Of a stretch of DNA of 64,000 nt, positions 8,160 to 16,415 are shown one piece after another (within the stretch, counting starts at the first letter, position 1; every line of letters begins with the position of its first letter). The DNA lies in assembly GCA_016787345.1 (NCBI GenBank), contig JAEUUU010000088.1, positions 1 through 64,000 of the forward strand. The letters run 5' to 3'. Origin of the DNA: Saprospiraceae bacterium. Its GTDB lineage: Bacteria > Bacteroidota > Bacteroidia > Chitinophagales > Saprospiraceae. The notes beneath the pieces are model-generated. The model was not told the DNA's origin and ran no database searches. It was given only the letters and a program-made list of their open reading frames with translations. A program made the translations under genes and the position numbers.

Positions 8160-8546
8160 TTACGCCACTCCAGCCCCCGGGTTCCGGTTGTTCCGCCAAA
8201 ACATAACCGCAAGCGTCAAAAACGGGAAAGCAGAAAGAACCATTTTCCAGTTCAGCGAAAGGGCGCCGGCCAGAAAAATCAGCAATACCACCGGGCTCAG
8301 GATCAGAATACCCGCCCAGGTCAGTTTGCGCGACGGCGGGTTTTTGAACGCCGCGAATAGCAGGATCAGTTGCCCAATGAGGCCGGCCAAAATGATCGGA
8401 TGGGCGAAGTTGTCGCGCCAGCTTTCCGACTGCGTAAAAATCTGGATCTCGCTTTGAAACACGAAAGCGGAATTGCCGCCCCCCCATTCCATGTAACAAA
8501 TACCAAAAGCGATTACTAAACCAATGTTAATGAGTCTGTTATTCAT
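8160..8546 (-). CDS. Hypothetical four-helix membrane protein
   Basis: A 128-residue protein I do not recognise. It has four hydrophobic segments: about residues 5-20 (NIGLVIAFGICYMEWG), 48-68 (AHPIILAGLIGQLILLFAAF), 76-98 (WAGILILSPVVLLIFLAGAL) and 102-118. The ATG at 8546 is preceded on the minus strand by a TACCTTTC sequence that is one base off the TAnnTTTG promoter element. It sits 100 bp upstream of mscL on the same strand, so cotranscription is possible but not shown. Confidence 0.65.
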   Translation of the reverse strand: MNNRLINIGLVIAFGICYMEWGGGNSAFVFQSEIQIFTQSESWRDNFAHPIILAGLIGQLILLFAAFKNPPSRKLTWAGILILSPVVLLIFLAGALSLNWKMVLSAFPFLTLAVMFWRNNRNPGAGVA

Positions 8547-8695
8547 AAGGCGAAAGGTAAAGGAGATTGGATTTTACTCGAAACTGCGACTGTATTACAA
8601 GAATCAGTAGGCAATATGATTTTCGTCTTCCCTCCGTATTGCCGAAAATCGTCCCTTCGCTGTTTCATTCCATGCTCTTTCGACACACCCGAATT

Positions 8696-9838
8696 ATGGC
8701 AAAAAGAACTGTAATCAGCGAAGAAGAAGCCCTCAAAACAACCACCCGGCAAACGCAGGAGGGCGACGTAATCGGCGGCGATACCCCCGTGGAGGCCCGC
8801 GCCAAAACGGTCAACCGACGCATCCGGGCCAAGATCAACAAGGAAGCTGCCGCCCTCGAAGATATTCTGGATCATACCCAAACGGATAAAAAACTGACCG
8901 CCGAGGAATACCTCAAAAGTTTTCCGCCCGAAGAACGGGAATGGCTGCTCAAAATTCTTCTGGACGATATCAACCAGACGGGTATTTCCAAAAGCAAAAA
9001 GACGAAAGACGACGAGGAACTAGCGCCCGACTGGCGCAACGGAGGGTATCCGTACAAAAACCTCATGTCGCGCAAAAACTACGAGGCCCACAAATACGAC
9101 CTCCAGGTGGAACTCCTCAAACTACAGGCCTGGACCAAAAAAACCGGCAGCCGCGTCGTCATCCTGTTCGAAGGCCGCGACGCAGCCGGCAAAGGCGGCA
9201 CCATCAAACGCGTCATGGAACACCTCAATCCGCGCGGCGCGCGCGTTGTCGCCCTCGAAAAACCCACCGAAGAGGAACGCGGCCAATGGTACTTCCAGCG
9301 CTACGTCAAACACCTGCCAACGAACGGCGAAATCGTGCTGTTCGACCGCTCCTGGTACAACCGCGCCGGCGTGGAGCATGTCATGGGGTTTTGCAGCGCC
9401 GAGGAATACAACGAGTTTATGCGCCAGGTACCCGAATTCGAACGCAACCTGGTGCGCAGCGGCATTCTCCTGGTCAAATTCTGGTTTTCCGTGAGCCGCG
9501 AAGAACAAAAGAGACGCTTTAAAGACCGCGAAACCCACCCGCTGAAACAGTGGAAACTCTCTCCCATCGACCGGGCCTCGCTTGACAAATGGGACGACTA
9601 CACCGCCGCCAAGGAGAAAATGTTTTTCTACACCGATACCTCCGACGCGCCCTGGATCGTGGTGAAGTCGAATTGCAAAAAACGCGCCCGCCTCAACGCC
9701 ATGCGTTACCTGCTGCACAAGATTCCCTACGACAAAAAAGACCTGAAAAGAATCGGAAAACTCGATCCGCTGATCGTCGGCCGCTCCAACGTCATTTATG
9801 AAAAAGGAGAAAACCTGCTGATCAACGACAGGATTTGA
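8696..9838 (+). CDS. ppk2: Polyphosphate kinase 2 family protein
   Basis: A 380-residue PPK2, a P-loop kinase that transfers phosphate between polyphosphate and nucleotides. Motifs in order: Walker A FEGRDAAGKGGTIKR (near residue 157), Walker B region FDRSWYNRAGVEHVMGF (near 216), and the lid RRFKDRETHPLKQWKLSPID (near 280). The first 100 residues form a basic/acidic helical extension (AKTVNRRIRAKINKE...) longer than in short PPK2 proteins. I chose the ATG at 8696 (MAKRTVISEEE); an open frame continues upstream to 8567 but adds low-quality sequence. Direction (nucleotide phosphorylation versus polyP synthesis) cannot be told from sequence alone. It converges on the peroxidase gene with 9 bp between stops. 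Confidence 0.93.
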   Translation: MAKRTVISEEEALKTTTRQTQEGDVIGGDTPVEARAKTVNRRIRAKINKEAAALEDILDHTQTDKKLTAEEYLKSFPPEEREWLLKILLDDINQTGISKSKKTKDDEELAPDWRNGGYPYKNLMSRKNYEAHKYDLQVELLKLQAWTKKTGSRVVILFEGRDAAGKGGTIKRVMEHLNPRGARVVALEKPTEEERGQWYFQRYVKHLPTNGEIVLFDRSWYNRAGVEHVMGFCSAEEYNEFMRQVPEFERNLVRSGILLVKFWFSVSREEQKRRFKDRETHPLKQWKLSPIDRASLDKWDDYTAAKEKMFFYTDTSDAPWIVVKSNCKKRARLNAMRYLLHKIPYDKKDLKRIGKLDPLIVGRSNVIYEKGENLLINDRI

Positions 9839-9847
9839 ACCCAGGTT

Positions 9848-10789
9848 TTACTTTTTCTGAAAACGGTCGTCCGTCAGCGCATGTAAATAGTTTTCCAGAT
9901 CGACCTTTTCCTGTTCCGTCAGGCCCAGCGGGGTTTGTACAAGCGAATCGGCATTGACCGGATTTTTTACAAAATTGATCGGCTGGTCGTAGTAATCGAT
10001 CACTTCGCGCAGCGTGCGGAAACGGCCGTCGTGCATATATGGAGCGGTCACGGCCACGTTGCGCAAGCCCGGCACTTTGAACTTGCCCAGGTCGGCGGAA
10101 TCTTTGGTAACGGCAAAACGGCCCACATCGTCGTGGGCTGCGCCGGTGTACAAGCCGACATTTCGAAATTCATCTCCGGTAAAATCGGGTGAAAAATGGC
10201 AGTCGAAGCAACGGCCTTTTTTCAAAAAAATCTGCCGTCCGCGGCGCTGCGAAGCGGTCATGGCCGCTGTATCGCCGTTGAGCCAGCGATCGTTGGGGGT
10301 GTCGGCGGTTTCGAGCGTAAATTCGAAAGCGGCCAGAGCGTCGCCCAGGGCCAGCGAGTCGACCGGTCGGTGGTAAATGTCGGCAAACCAGCGTTTGTAC
10401 TGCTTGTGCTTCGCCAATCGCCGCACGGCGTCGGGGATGGGCAGCCCCATTTCGATCGGATTGCGAATAGGGTGAAGCGCCTGATCGGCCAGGGTAGCCA
10501 CCCGCCCGTCGTAGAAAAAGTAGGGCCGCGAGCCCATATTCATCGCCGTAGGCGTGTTGCGCGTCGTATGTTGCCCGCGAATACCCAAGCTGAACGGCAG
10601 GGTATCCGCAAAGGCATATTCGGGTTTGTGGCAGGAAGCACAGGAAATCGTGCGGTCGGCCGAAAGAATCGGGTCGAAAAAAAGGCGTTCACCGAGTTCG
10701 GCCGGCGTGGCCGGATCGGCACTGCGATAAGCCGGCAACGACAATACCAGCAGGGCCGTGAGTAGTAGAAAAAAAGTAAAGCGCATCAT
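9848..10789 (-). CDS. Di-heme cytochrome c peroxidase / MauG family protein
   Basis: A 313-residue periplasmic protein starting with a signal peptide (about 1-22). Two c-type heme sites are visible, CASCH near residue 50 and CFDCH near residue 193, with the distal-side C-terminal motif YMHDGRFRTLREVIDYY near 252 that is typical of the CcpA/MauG family. These enzymes reduce hydrogen peroxide with electrons from small cytochromes, or, as MauG-like members, oxidise other substrates; which applies is not resolved here. Heme attachment requires cytochrome c maturation, not encoded in this window. The gene is monocistronic on the minus strand. Confidence 0.92.
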   Translation of the reverse strand: MMRFTFFLLLTALLVLSLPAYRSADPATPAELGERLFFDPILSADRTISCASCHKPEYAFADTLPFSLGIRGQHTTRNTPTAMNMGSRPYFFYDGRVATLADQALHPIRNPIEMGLPIPDAVRRLAKHKQYKRWFADIYHRPVDSLALGDALAAFEFTLETADTPNDRWLNGDTAAMTASQRRGRQIFLKKGRCFDCHFSPDFTGDEFRNVGLYTGAAHDDVGRFAVTKDSADLGKFKVPGLRNVAVTAPYMHDGRFRTLREVIDYYDQPINFVKNPVNADSLVQTPLGLTEQEKVDLENYLHALTDDRFQKK

Positions 10790-10841
10790 AAGGCTGCAAA
10801 ATTCGGGGCTGCGCAGTCAAAATCCGACAGGATGACGTTAT

Positions 10842-10922
10842 TTAGACAGGATTTACAAGATTTACAGGATGTTAAACCGACGATGTAGCTACCCTGTCCT
10901 GTAAATTCTGAAAATCCTGTCC
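10842..10922. repeat. Imperfect palindromic intergenic repeat, copy 1
   Basis: The left arm reads TTAGACAGGATTTACAAGAT followed by TTACAGGAT; the right arm is the near reverse complement (CCTGTCCTGTAAATTCTGAAAATCCTGTC). The same unit recurs in better-preserved form at 12016-12110, so the two copies bracket the oxidoreductase gene. Such AGGATTTACAGGAT families are dispersed in many environmental genomes; there is no coding capacity. Confidence 0.8.
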
Positions 10923-10971
10923 CACCCCATCCGTAAACCCTGTCCAATCCACCACTCAACCAGTTCTCTTC

Positions 10972-11976
10972 ATGCAAAGAACCTTCCATTGGGGCATCAT
11001 CGGCCCCGGCCGTATTGCCCGAAAATTTGCCAGCGACCTGCGCCTGTTGCCCAATGCGCGCCTGCACGCCGTGGCCTCTACCGATGCCGCGCGGGCACGG
11101 AGTTTCGCCGACGAATTCGGCGCCGATTTCGCTTACGGGCGCTACGAGGATATCGTCGGCTGCCCCGGCCTAGATGCGGTGTATGTGGCCACGCCACACA
11201 TGCTGCACCACGACTGCGCCCTGCTTTGTCTGGAAAACGGCATACCCGTGCTGTGTGAAAAACCCTTCGCCATGAATGCCGCACAGGTCCGGCGCATGAT
11301 CGATGCGGCTCGGCACAACAGGGTGTTTTTGATGGAAGCCCTCTGGACCCTTTTTATTCCCGGCGTCGTAAAAGCCATCGAACTGGTTCGGCAAAATGCC
11401 ATCGGCCCCCTGCATACCATAAAAGCGGATTTCGGATTTAAAACTGTTTATGACCCGAATTCAAGGCTCTTCGACCCCAGACTGGGCGGCGGCTCACTGC
11501 TCGACATCGGTATTTATCCCGCGCTGCTGGCCCTCGACCTGTTCGGCCAACCCGCCCCAAATGACGTGCAGGCCACCGCTACCTTCACCCCCGGCGGCGT
11601 CGACGAAAGTTGCGCATTCACGTTCCGTTACCCCGGCAATCGACTGGCGCTGGGGCATTCGACCGTCGCGGCCAATACGCCCATAGAGGCCTGGCTCTAC
11701 GGCTCGGAAGGCGCCGTTTACCTGGCGCCGCGCTGGCATCATACCCAGCAGGTCAGCTTGTACGATTACGAGAACCGCGATACGCCAAAAGCGATTTTCG
11801 ACTGCGCCTACGAGGGTTTCGGCTACCAGTTTGAAGCCGACCACGTGCAGGATTGCCTCGACGCCGGCCTGACGGAGAGTACGCGCGTACCCCTCGATTT
11901 TTCGCTGGGCCTGATGCAGACGCTCGACAGGATAAGGGAACTGGTCGGCCTCGTGTATCCGGCCGACGGGGAATAA
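10972..11976 (+). CDS. Gfo/Idh/MocA family NAD(P)-dependent oxidoreductase
   Basis: A 334-residue cytoplasmic dehydrogenase. The N-terminal Rossmann fold begins HWGIIGPGRIARKFASDL (G-x-G-x-x-A pattern), followed by VYVATPHMLHHD and the conserved cofactor-binding CEKPFAMNAAQ near residue 98; the C-terminal alpha/beta domain carries GGGSLLDIGIYPALLALDLFG near 175. The length and pattern fit the branch containing trans-1,2-dihydrobenzene-diol dehydrogenase and NADP-dependent xylose dehydrogenase; the true substrate is unknown, probably a sugar or sugar derivative. The gene is a single transcription unit flanked on both sides by the palindromic repeat, a possible sign that the segment moved or was rearranged. 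Confidence 0.92.
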   Translation: MQRTFHWGIIGPGRIARKFASDLRLLPNARLHAVASTDAARARSFADEFGADFAYGRYEDIVGCPGLDAVYVATPHMLHHDCALLCLENGIPVLCEKPFAMNAAQVRRMIDAARHNRVFLMEALWTLFIPGVVKAIELVRQNAIGPLHTIKADFGFKTVYDPNSRLFDPRLGGGSLLDIGIYPALLALDLFGQPAPNDVQATATFTPGGVDESCAFTFRYPGNRLALGHSTVAANTPIEAWLYGSEGAVYLAPRWHHTQQVSLYDYENRDTPKAIFDCAYEGFGYQFEADHVQDCLDAGLTESTRVPLDFSLGLMQTLDRIRELVGLVYPADGE

Positions 11977-12015
11977 ACGGGGGCGGCATTTGCATTGCCG
12001 GGGTTTGGACAGGTG

Positions 12016-12110
12016 TTTTTTTTAGACAGGATTTACAAGATCAACAGGATGATTATCCGGCGGCGAAGCCGCATTATCCTGTAAATCTTGTAAATCCTGT
12101 CTAAAAAAAA
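12016..12110. repeat. Palindromic intergenic repeat, copy 2
   Basis: A 95-bp inverted repeat. The outer 25 bases of the two arms (T8 then AGACAGGATTTACAAGA) are perfectly complementary, followed by less perfect inner stems around a CCGGCGGCGAAGCCGC centre. It could form a long hairpin and, because one arm ends in T8 on either strand, act as a bidirectional terminator for the oxidoreductase gene. It is related to the copy at 10842-10922. Confidence 0.85.
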
Positions 12111-12173
12111 GCCTGTCTATATCACACAAGCCCAGCAAGGTTCGCAGCGTTATGGTGGAAAAAACAAACAACC

Positions 12174-13097
12174 ATGCGTATATCTCTGCTGTTGTTTACC
12201 GCCCTGCTGATCGCTGCAACTTCCTGTCAAAAAGACAACAATCCGACGGGTGAAGACGGGCCCGGCCTGAATTTTCAATTCAAATTCGACCCTGACCAGG
12301 TCCGGCTGAACAACCTCGGTCAGCCCTCGGCCATACCGCAGGGGCACGCCGCACAGACGCCCGATTTTCACCAGTTGAGCGTGCATTATATCGAGCTGGC
12401 GCCCAGCGCCCTCACACAGCTCGGCGCGGGCGCCATTCTGTACAAAGCCCCGGAAACCGCGGCCGGCGGTGAAAACGCCATCGATTTCGACAAGGCCGCC
12501 GTGGCGGGTGAAAACCAGGTTTTTACCAAAATCAGCCTGAAAAACGTGCCGCCGGGCACTTACCAGTGGGTGCGCGCCAGCGTGGCTTACCAGCGTTACG
12601 ACATCCGGTTCAACATCAACAACGTGCCCGTCGTCGGCGACCTGACCGACCAGCGCGGCACGGTAGCTTCTTTCCTCGGCTTCAACACCTACATCGGCAG
12701 CATCAAGCCCCGTGAGCGCACGCTGACGGTCAACGACGACAAAAAACAGGGTTTCTGGGTGTTCGAAACCGCGCTCACAGCGCCGTACAACGCCTACGAC
12801 CAGCTGTACTCGGGTCAGGCGCCGGCCGGGGCCACCACGGTTGTCAACCCGCTCGGGCCAGCCAATCCTGTGCCGCCGGGCTCCTGCGTCATCACGGGGC
12901 AGTTTGCACAGCCGCTCGTCGTCACCGGACAGGAAACCGAAGACATCACGGTCACCTTGTCTTTTTCCATCAATAAAAGTTTTGAGTGGGTCGACGCCAA
13001 CGGCAACGGGCAGCTCGACTTTTACGCCGACCAGAGCGCTGCGGCGGAGCAGATTGTGGATATGGGTTTGCGGGGGTTGGTGCCGAACTGGGAGTAG
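12174..13097 (+). CDS. Lipoprotein of unknown function
   Basis: A 307-residue protein with a lipoprotein signal peptide; the lipobox is AATSC with the lipidated Cys18, followed by QKDNN, so it is anchored in a membrane. The rest is mostly beta-predicted, with an early FQFKFDPDQVRLNNLG strand, a GTYQWVRASVAYQRYD segment near residue 125 typical of DUF4382-like/Bacteroidota lipoproteins with beta-sandwich folds, and a Ca-binding-like DANGNGQLDFY near 278. I cannot name a family with confidence. It is followed tail to tail by the SAM hydrolase gene with 6 bp between stops, and no operon partner is apparent. Confidence 0.8.
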   Translation: MRISLLLFTALLIAATSCQKDNNPTGEDGPGLNFQFKFDPDQVRLNNLGQPSAIPQGHAAQTPDFHQLSVHYIELAPSALTQLGAGAILYKAPETAAGGENAIDFDKAAVAGENQVFTKISLKNVPPGTYQWVRASVAYQRYDIRFNINNVPVVGDLTDQRGTVASFLGFNTYIGSIKPRERTLTVNDDKKQGFWVFETALTAPYNAYDQLYSGQAPAGATTVVNPLGPANPVPPGSCVITGQFAQPLVVTGQETEDITVTLSFSINKSFEWVDANGNGQLDFYADQSAAAEQIVDMGLRGLVPNWE

Positions 13098-13103
13098 GTC
13101 ATT

Positions 13104-13874
13104 TCACTCAAACACCACCTCCACCACATCCTCCACTTTCAAACCCAGCAAACTGGCGGCCCGACCCATGTTGATCGCGATTTCGAGGTAACCCGCGCTG
13201 TTGAACAGGCAAAGCGTGTCGCCCACGGGCACGTCGCAATAGTTGCTGCAGAGGCGGGTAATGGGGTCGTTTCGCCTGAAAAACAGGGAAAAAGAGCGAC
13301 CGTTGGCGGCCTGTTCGAACACTTCGCGGCGGATATTGAGCACCGCGTTGTCGAAATTGTCGATATGCAATACCGTACCGCGCAAGCGGGCCGGGGTGAC
13401 GACCGGTTGCAGGCTGATGCGCTGCAGGAGCGGCGGGGCGGGTTGGCCCAGTTCTTCGAAAGGCAGGCCCGATACGAGGTGGGCCGCTGCTTCGGCAAAC
13501 ACCTGTTTGACCAAAAAATGCCCGTCGACGGGGCAATCGAGCAGGCGCAGGTCGGCGGGATCGATGTCGTCGAAAAGCAGGGAGAGCAGGCCGTTGTCGG
13601 GGGCGAGGAAAAAATGCCCGTAGCGGCGCAGGGCCACGAAGCGGTAGGCGCTGTCGTACACGCAGTTGACGGCAATGAGGTGGATGGTTCCTTCCGGGAA
13701 TTCGGCCCACACGTTTTGCACCACGTACGCGGCCTGAACGATGTCGAAGGGCTTGATGTGATGGCTGATGTCGACCAATTGTCCCTCCGGCGCCCGGCGC
13801 AGCACCGCGCCTTTGAGCGCTCCGGCGTAAAAATCACGGTCGCCGAGATCGGTGGTGAGGGTGAGGAGGGGCAT
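13104..13874 (-). CDS. SAM hydroxide adenosyltransferase family protein (DUF62)
   Basis: A 256-residue protein of the fluorinase/chlorinase-related family whose ordinary members hydrolyse S-adenosylmethionine to adenosine and methionine using an activated hydroxide. Visible signatures are LLTLTTDLGDRDFYAGALKG at the N-terminus, VDISHHIKPFDIVQAAYV near residue 34, the central FFLAPDNGLLSLL, and a C-terminal barrel domain with VLHIDNFDNAVLNI. No insertion typical of halogenases is evident, so halogenation is not claimed. The gene begins 9 bp after the purF stop on the same strand, making a purF-DUF62 operon likely. Confidence 0.9.
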   Translation of the reverse strand: MPLLTLTTDLGDRDFYAGALKGAVLRRAPEGQLVDISHHIKPFDIVQAAYVVQNVWAEFPEGTIHLIAVNCVYDSAYRFVALRRYGHFFLAPDNGLLSLLFDDIDPADLRLLDCPVDGHFLVKQVFAEAAAHLVSGLPFEELGQPAPPLLQRISLQPVVTPARLRGTVLHIDNFDNAVLNIRREVFEQAANGRSFSLFFRRNDPITRLCSNYCDVPVGDTLCLFNSAGYLEIAINMGRAASLLGLKVEDVVEVVFE

Positions 13875-13883
13875 GGCTTGAGA

Positions 13884-15776
13884 TCAATAAGCGCGTTCGT
13901 CCTTGTCTTCCACAAAATTCATGAATGCCCGGTTGACCACCCGATTGCCGCCGGGCGTCGGATAGCGACCCGAAAAATACCAGTCGCCCGAATTGCCGGG
14001 ACAAGCTTCGTGCAAGCCGTCGAGGGTTTGGAAAATGACCTGCACCTCGGGTTTGATGTCTTTATGCCGCACGATTTTGGCAATTTGCTGACTGATTTGG
14101 CAATACTCGAACAGGTCGTACAGCGGCGCTACTTCGTTGCGGACCATCTCGGCCGGCAGGTTTTCCGAAGCTTTGCAGCGTTGGTAGGCTTCCTGCAGCA
14201 AATGCGAGCGGCCGGTCTCGTCCAGCAATTGCACGAGCGCCTGAAACGCCACGAAATCCTTCATTTTCGACATGTCGATGCCATAGCAGTCGGGATAGCG
14301 GATTTGCGGGGCGCTCGACAGGATGATGATTTTTTTCGGCTTCAAACGGGCGGTGATGCTCACGATACTGTCGCGCAGGGTGGTGCCGCGCACGATGGAG
14401 TCGTCGAGCAAAACGAGGGTGTCCTTGTCGTTTTCAACCAGGCCGTAGGTGACGTCGTACACGTAGCTCACCATGTCGTTGCGGCTTTTGAGGTCGGCTA
14501 TGAAGGTGCGCTGTTTTTCGTCTTTGTGGACGAGTTTTTCCACCCGGGGGTGTTGTGCCAGTATTTCCTGCACTTTTTCGGGCGTCAGTTTGCCTTTGGC
14601 TTTGAGCAGTTGTTCCTGTTTGACCAGGTTCATTTCCTTTTCCAGTCCTTCTGCCAGGCCGTAAAAAGCAGCTTCGGCGGTATTGGGTATAAAGGAAAAG
14701 ACGGTGTTTTTGAAATCGAAGTTGACGGCTTCGAGCACGGGGCGGGCGAGTTGTTCGCCGAGTTTTTTGCGTTCGAGGTAAATTTCCCGGTCGTTGCCCC
14801 GGCTGAAATAAATCCGCTCGAAGGAGCAGGCGCGTTTTTCCGGCGCATCGATGAAGGGCAGTTCGTCGACCTTGCCGTTGTATTTCATAATCAGGGCATG
14901 GCCGGGCCGGAGTTCGCGCACTTTGTCGAATCGCACGTTGAAGACCGTCTGGATGGCCGGCCGTTCGGAAGCAGCCACCACAATTTCATCGTCCTGATAC
15001 CAGTACGCAGGCCGTATGCCGTGCGGGTCGCGGATCAGGAATGCGTCGCCGTGGCCCAGCAAGCCGCCGAGCACGTAGCCGCCGTCGAATTTTTTGCAGG
15101 CGCGGCGCAGCAGTCGCTGAATATCGAGGTTGTCGAAGATGAGCCGGTTGATGGCCTGGTTGCCGTGTCCGTCGGGTTTGTACCAGGTATGCAGGCGCTG
15201 CACCTCGTCGTCGAGAAAGTGGCCGATTTTTTCGAGTACGGTGACGGTATCGCTTTTTTCCTTGGGGTACTGCCCGAGATCGACGAGTTCGTTGAACAGC
15301 TCGTCCACATTGGTCATGTTGAAGTTTCCGGCGAGCAGGAGGTTTCGGGTAATCCAGTTATTCTGGCGGTGGAAGGGGTGTACCCGTTCGATGGAATTGT
15401 CGCCGTGCGTACCGTAGCGCAGGTGGCCCAGGAGCACTTCGCCGGCGTAAGGGACGTTGGCTTTCAGCCAGGCCGGGTCATTAAACTGTTCGGGCGTAAT
15501 GTCTTTAAGGCGGCCCCAGACCATGTCGAAAAGGTCGGTGAGGTAGTTGGGGGCGTTCGAACGTTTGCGGCTGATGTAGCGGGTACCCGGCGCCGGATTG
15601 AGTTTGATGGTGGCGATGCCTGCTCCGTCCTGACCCCGGTTGCGCATTTTTTGCATCAGGAGTTGCATTTTTTGCAGGCCGTAGAAGGCGGTACCGTACT
15701 TTTTATGGTAATACTCGAGAGGTTTGAGGAGGCGAACAACGGCGATGCCGCATTCGTGATGGATCTGGTCGCTCAT
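13884..15776 (-). CDS. purF: Amidophosphoribosyltransferase (Bacteroidota long form)
   Basis: A 630-residue enzyme for the first committed step of purine synthesis (PRPP plus glutamine to phosphoribosylamine). The N-terminal glutamine amidotransferase domain has its nucleophile at Cys9 in IHHECGIAVVRLLKP, then NRGQDGAGIATIKL and LLGHLRYGTHG; the phosphoribosyltransferase domain carries the PRPP loop VLLDDSIVRGTTLRDS near residue 460. At 630 residues it is about 120 longer than E. coli PurF (505), with extra segments (for example TGRSHLLQEAYQRCKAS) found in the Bacteroidota class. The nucleophile is nine residues in, so either a short propeptide is removed or the annotated start includes it. 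I chose the ATG at 15776 because it gives MSDQIHHECG. Confidence 0.93.
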   Translation of the reverse strand: MSDQIHHECGIAVVRLLKPLEYYHKKYGTAFYGLQKMQLLMQKMRNRGQDGAGIATIKLNPAPGTRYISRKRSNAPNYLTDLFDMVWGRLKDITPEQFNDPAWLKANVPYAGEVLLGHLRYGTHGDNSIERVHPFHRQNNWITRNLLLAGNFNMTNVDELFNELVDLGQYPKEKSDTVTVLEKIGHFLDDEVQRLHTWYKPDGHGNQAINRLIFDNLDIQRLLRRACKKFDGGYVLGGLLGHGDAFLIRDPHGIRPAYWYQDDEIVVAASERPAIQTVFNVRFDKVRELRPGHALIMKYNGKVDELPFIDAPEKRACSFERIYFSRGNDREIYLERKKLGEQLARPVLEAVNFDFKNTVFSFIPNTAEAAFYGLAEGLEKEMNLVKQEQLLKAKGKLTPEKVQEILAQHPRVEKLVHKDEKQRTFIADLKSRNDMVSYVYDVTYGLVENDKDTLVLLDDSIVRGTTLRDSIVSITARLKPKKIIILSSAPQIRYPDCYGIDMSKMKDFVAFQALVQLLDETGRSHLLQEAYQRCKASENLPAEMVRNEVAPLYDLFEYCQISQQIAKIVRHKDIKPEVQVIFQTLDGLHEACPGNSGDWYFSGRYPTPGGNRVVNRAFMNFVEDKDERAY

Positions 15777-15804
15777 GCGTATGTTGAGTGGAGGAGAATT
15801 GCCG

Positions 15805-15835
15805 CAAAGGTACAAGACCGGCGGCAGAACGGCAA
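15805..15835 (-). promoter_or_regulatory. Predicted promoter of purF (TTG-N20-TACCTTTG)
   Basis: On the minus strand TACCTTTG (15805-15812) matches the Bacteroidota -7 element TAnnTTTG; a TTG lies 20 bases upstream (15833-15835). The leader to the purF ATG would be about 25 nt. Match by eye only. Confidence 0.5.
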
Positions 15836-15905
15836 CGAAACGCAGGAAACGGAATCGGGTTGAGTATTCGAAACGTATTGTGCAATCATTAAGAGACTGC
15901 ACATT

Positions 15906-16355
15906 TCACCTTGTATCAAACCGCTCCCAGTACTGTCGGCAATACTGCCCCAGGGTTTCCAGCGACAGCGGGGCGCCATTTTGGTCGTATAATGCAACAT
16001 CGGCGCAACGGATCGACAAACGCCCGCCTTTGAATTCGTCCGCGTTCCAGCATTTGCAAGTAATCAGGGTTGTATCGCCGGAACTTTCGGCGGAGAGAAT
16101 TTCGAGCTCGGCGTCGATGATCCGATCCAGTGCTGTGATGACAACCGACGTTGCGCCAGGGTCGGTCCAGGGTTCGAAAGCAAACCATTCCAGACCAATC
16201 AACCGAACGACAAATCTTTCGAACCCGGGGTCGATCAGCTCAGCCAGGTATTGACAATCGATCGACAGGATCAGGTCGCCTTCCTGTGGTGTGGCCGAGG
16301 CGATTGATCCGTCGTGCAGCATGGAAAATAAAACTTCGATTGGGTTGGAATGCAT
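15906..16355 (-). CDS. Hypothetical protein, possible immunity-like domain
   Basis: A 149-residue soluble acidic protein I do not recognise. It has no signal peptide or membrane segment; it reads as a mixed alpha/beta fold with LILSIDCQYLAELIDPGFERF near the N-terminus and a C-terminal LSLETLGQYCRQYWERFDTR helix. Proteins of this size and acidity with single-gene occurrence are often immunity proteins of polymorphic toxins, but no toxin partner is adjacent, so that idea is weak. The ATG at 16355 begins the only plausible frame. It is the first of three unrelated unknown genes on the minus strand between purF and the OmpH gene. Confidence 0.7.
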   Translation of the reverse strand: MHSNPIEVLFSMLHDGSIASATPQEGDLILSIDCQYLAELIDPGFERFVVRLIGLEWFAFEPWTDPGATSVVITALDRIIDAELEILSAESSGDTTLITCKCWNADEFKGGRLSIRCADVALYDQNGAPLSLETLGQYCRQYWERFDTR

Positions 16356-16415
16356 CGGATACTTAAGGGCTGGTCACTGGTCAACCGGAGTCTGTCTGAA
16401 AATATTCGGCTCCAT

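Noticed and set aside
7709-8212. 167-residue version of MscL
   Set aside because: The 51 extra residues have no similarity to the family; the ATG at 8059 gives the conserved N-terminus.
10842-12110. Insertion sequence around the oxidoreductase gene
   Set aside because: There is no transposase, no matching target duplication that I can see, and the repeats are themselves palindromes rather than terminal inverted repeats.
13365-15863. 832-residue open frame on the plus strand opposite purF and the SAM hydrolase gene
   Set aside because: It is antisense to two clearly conserved genes, and its amino-acid composition follows from codon bias of the sense strand. No domain, signal or promoter supports it.
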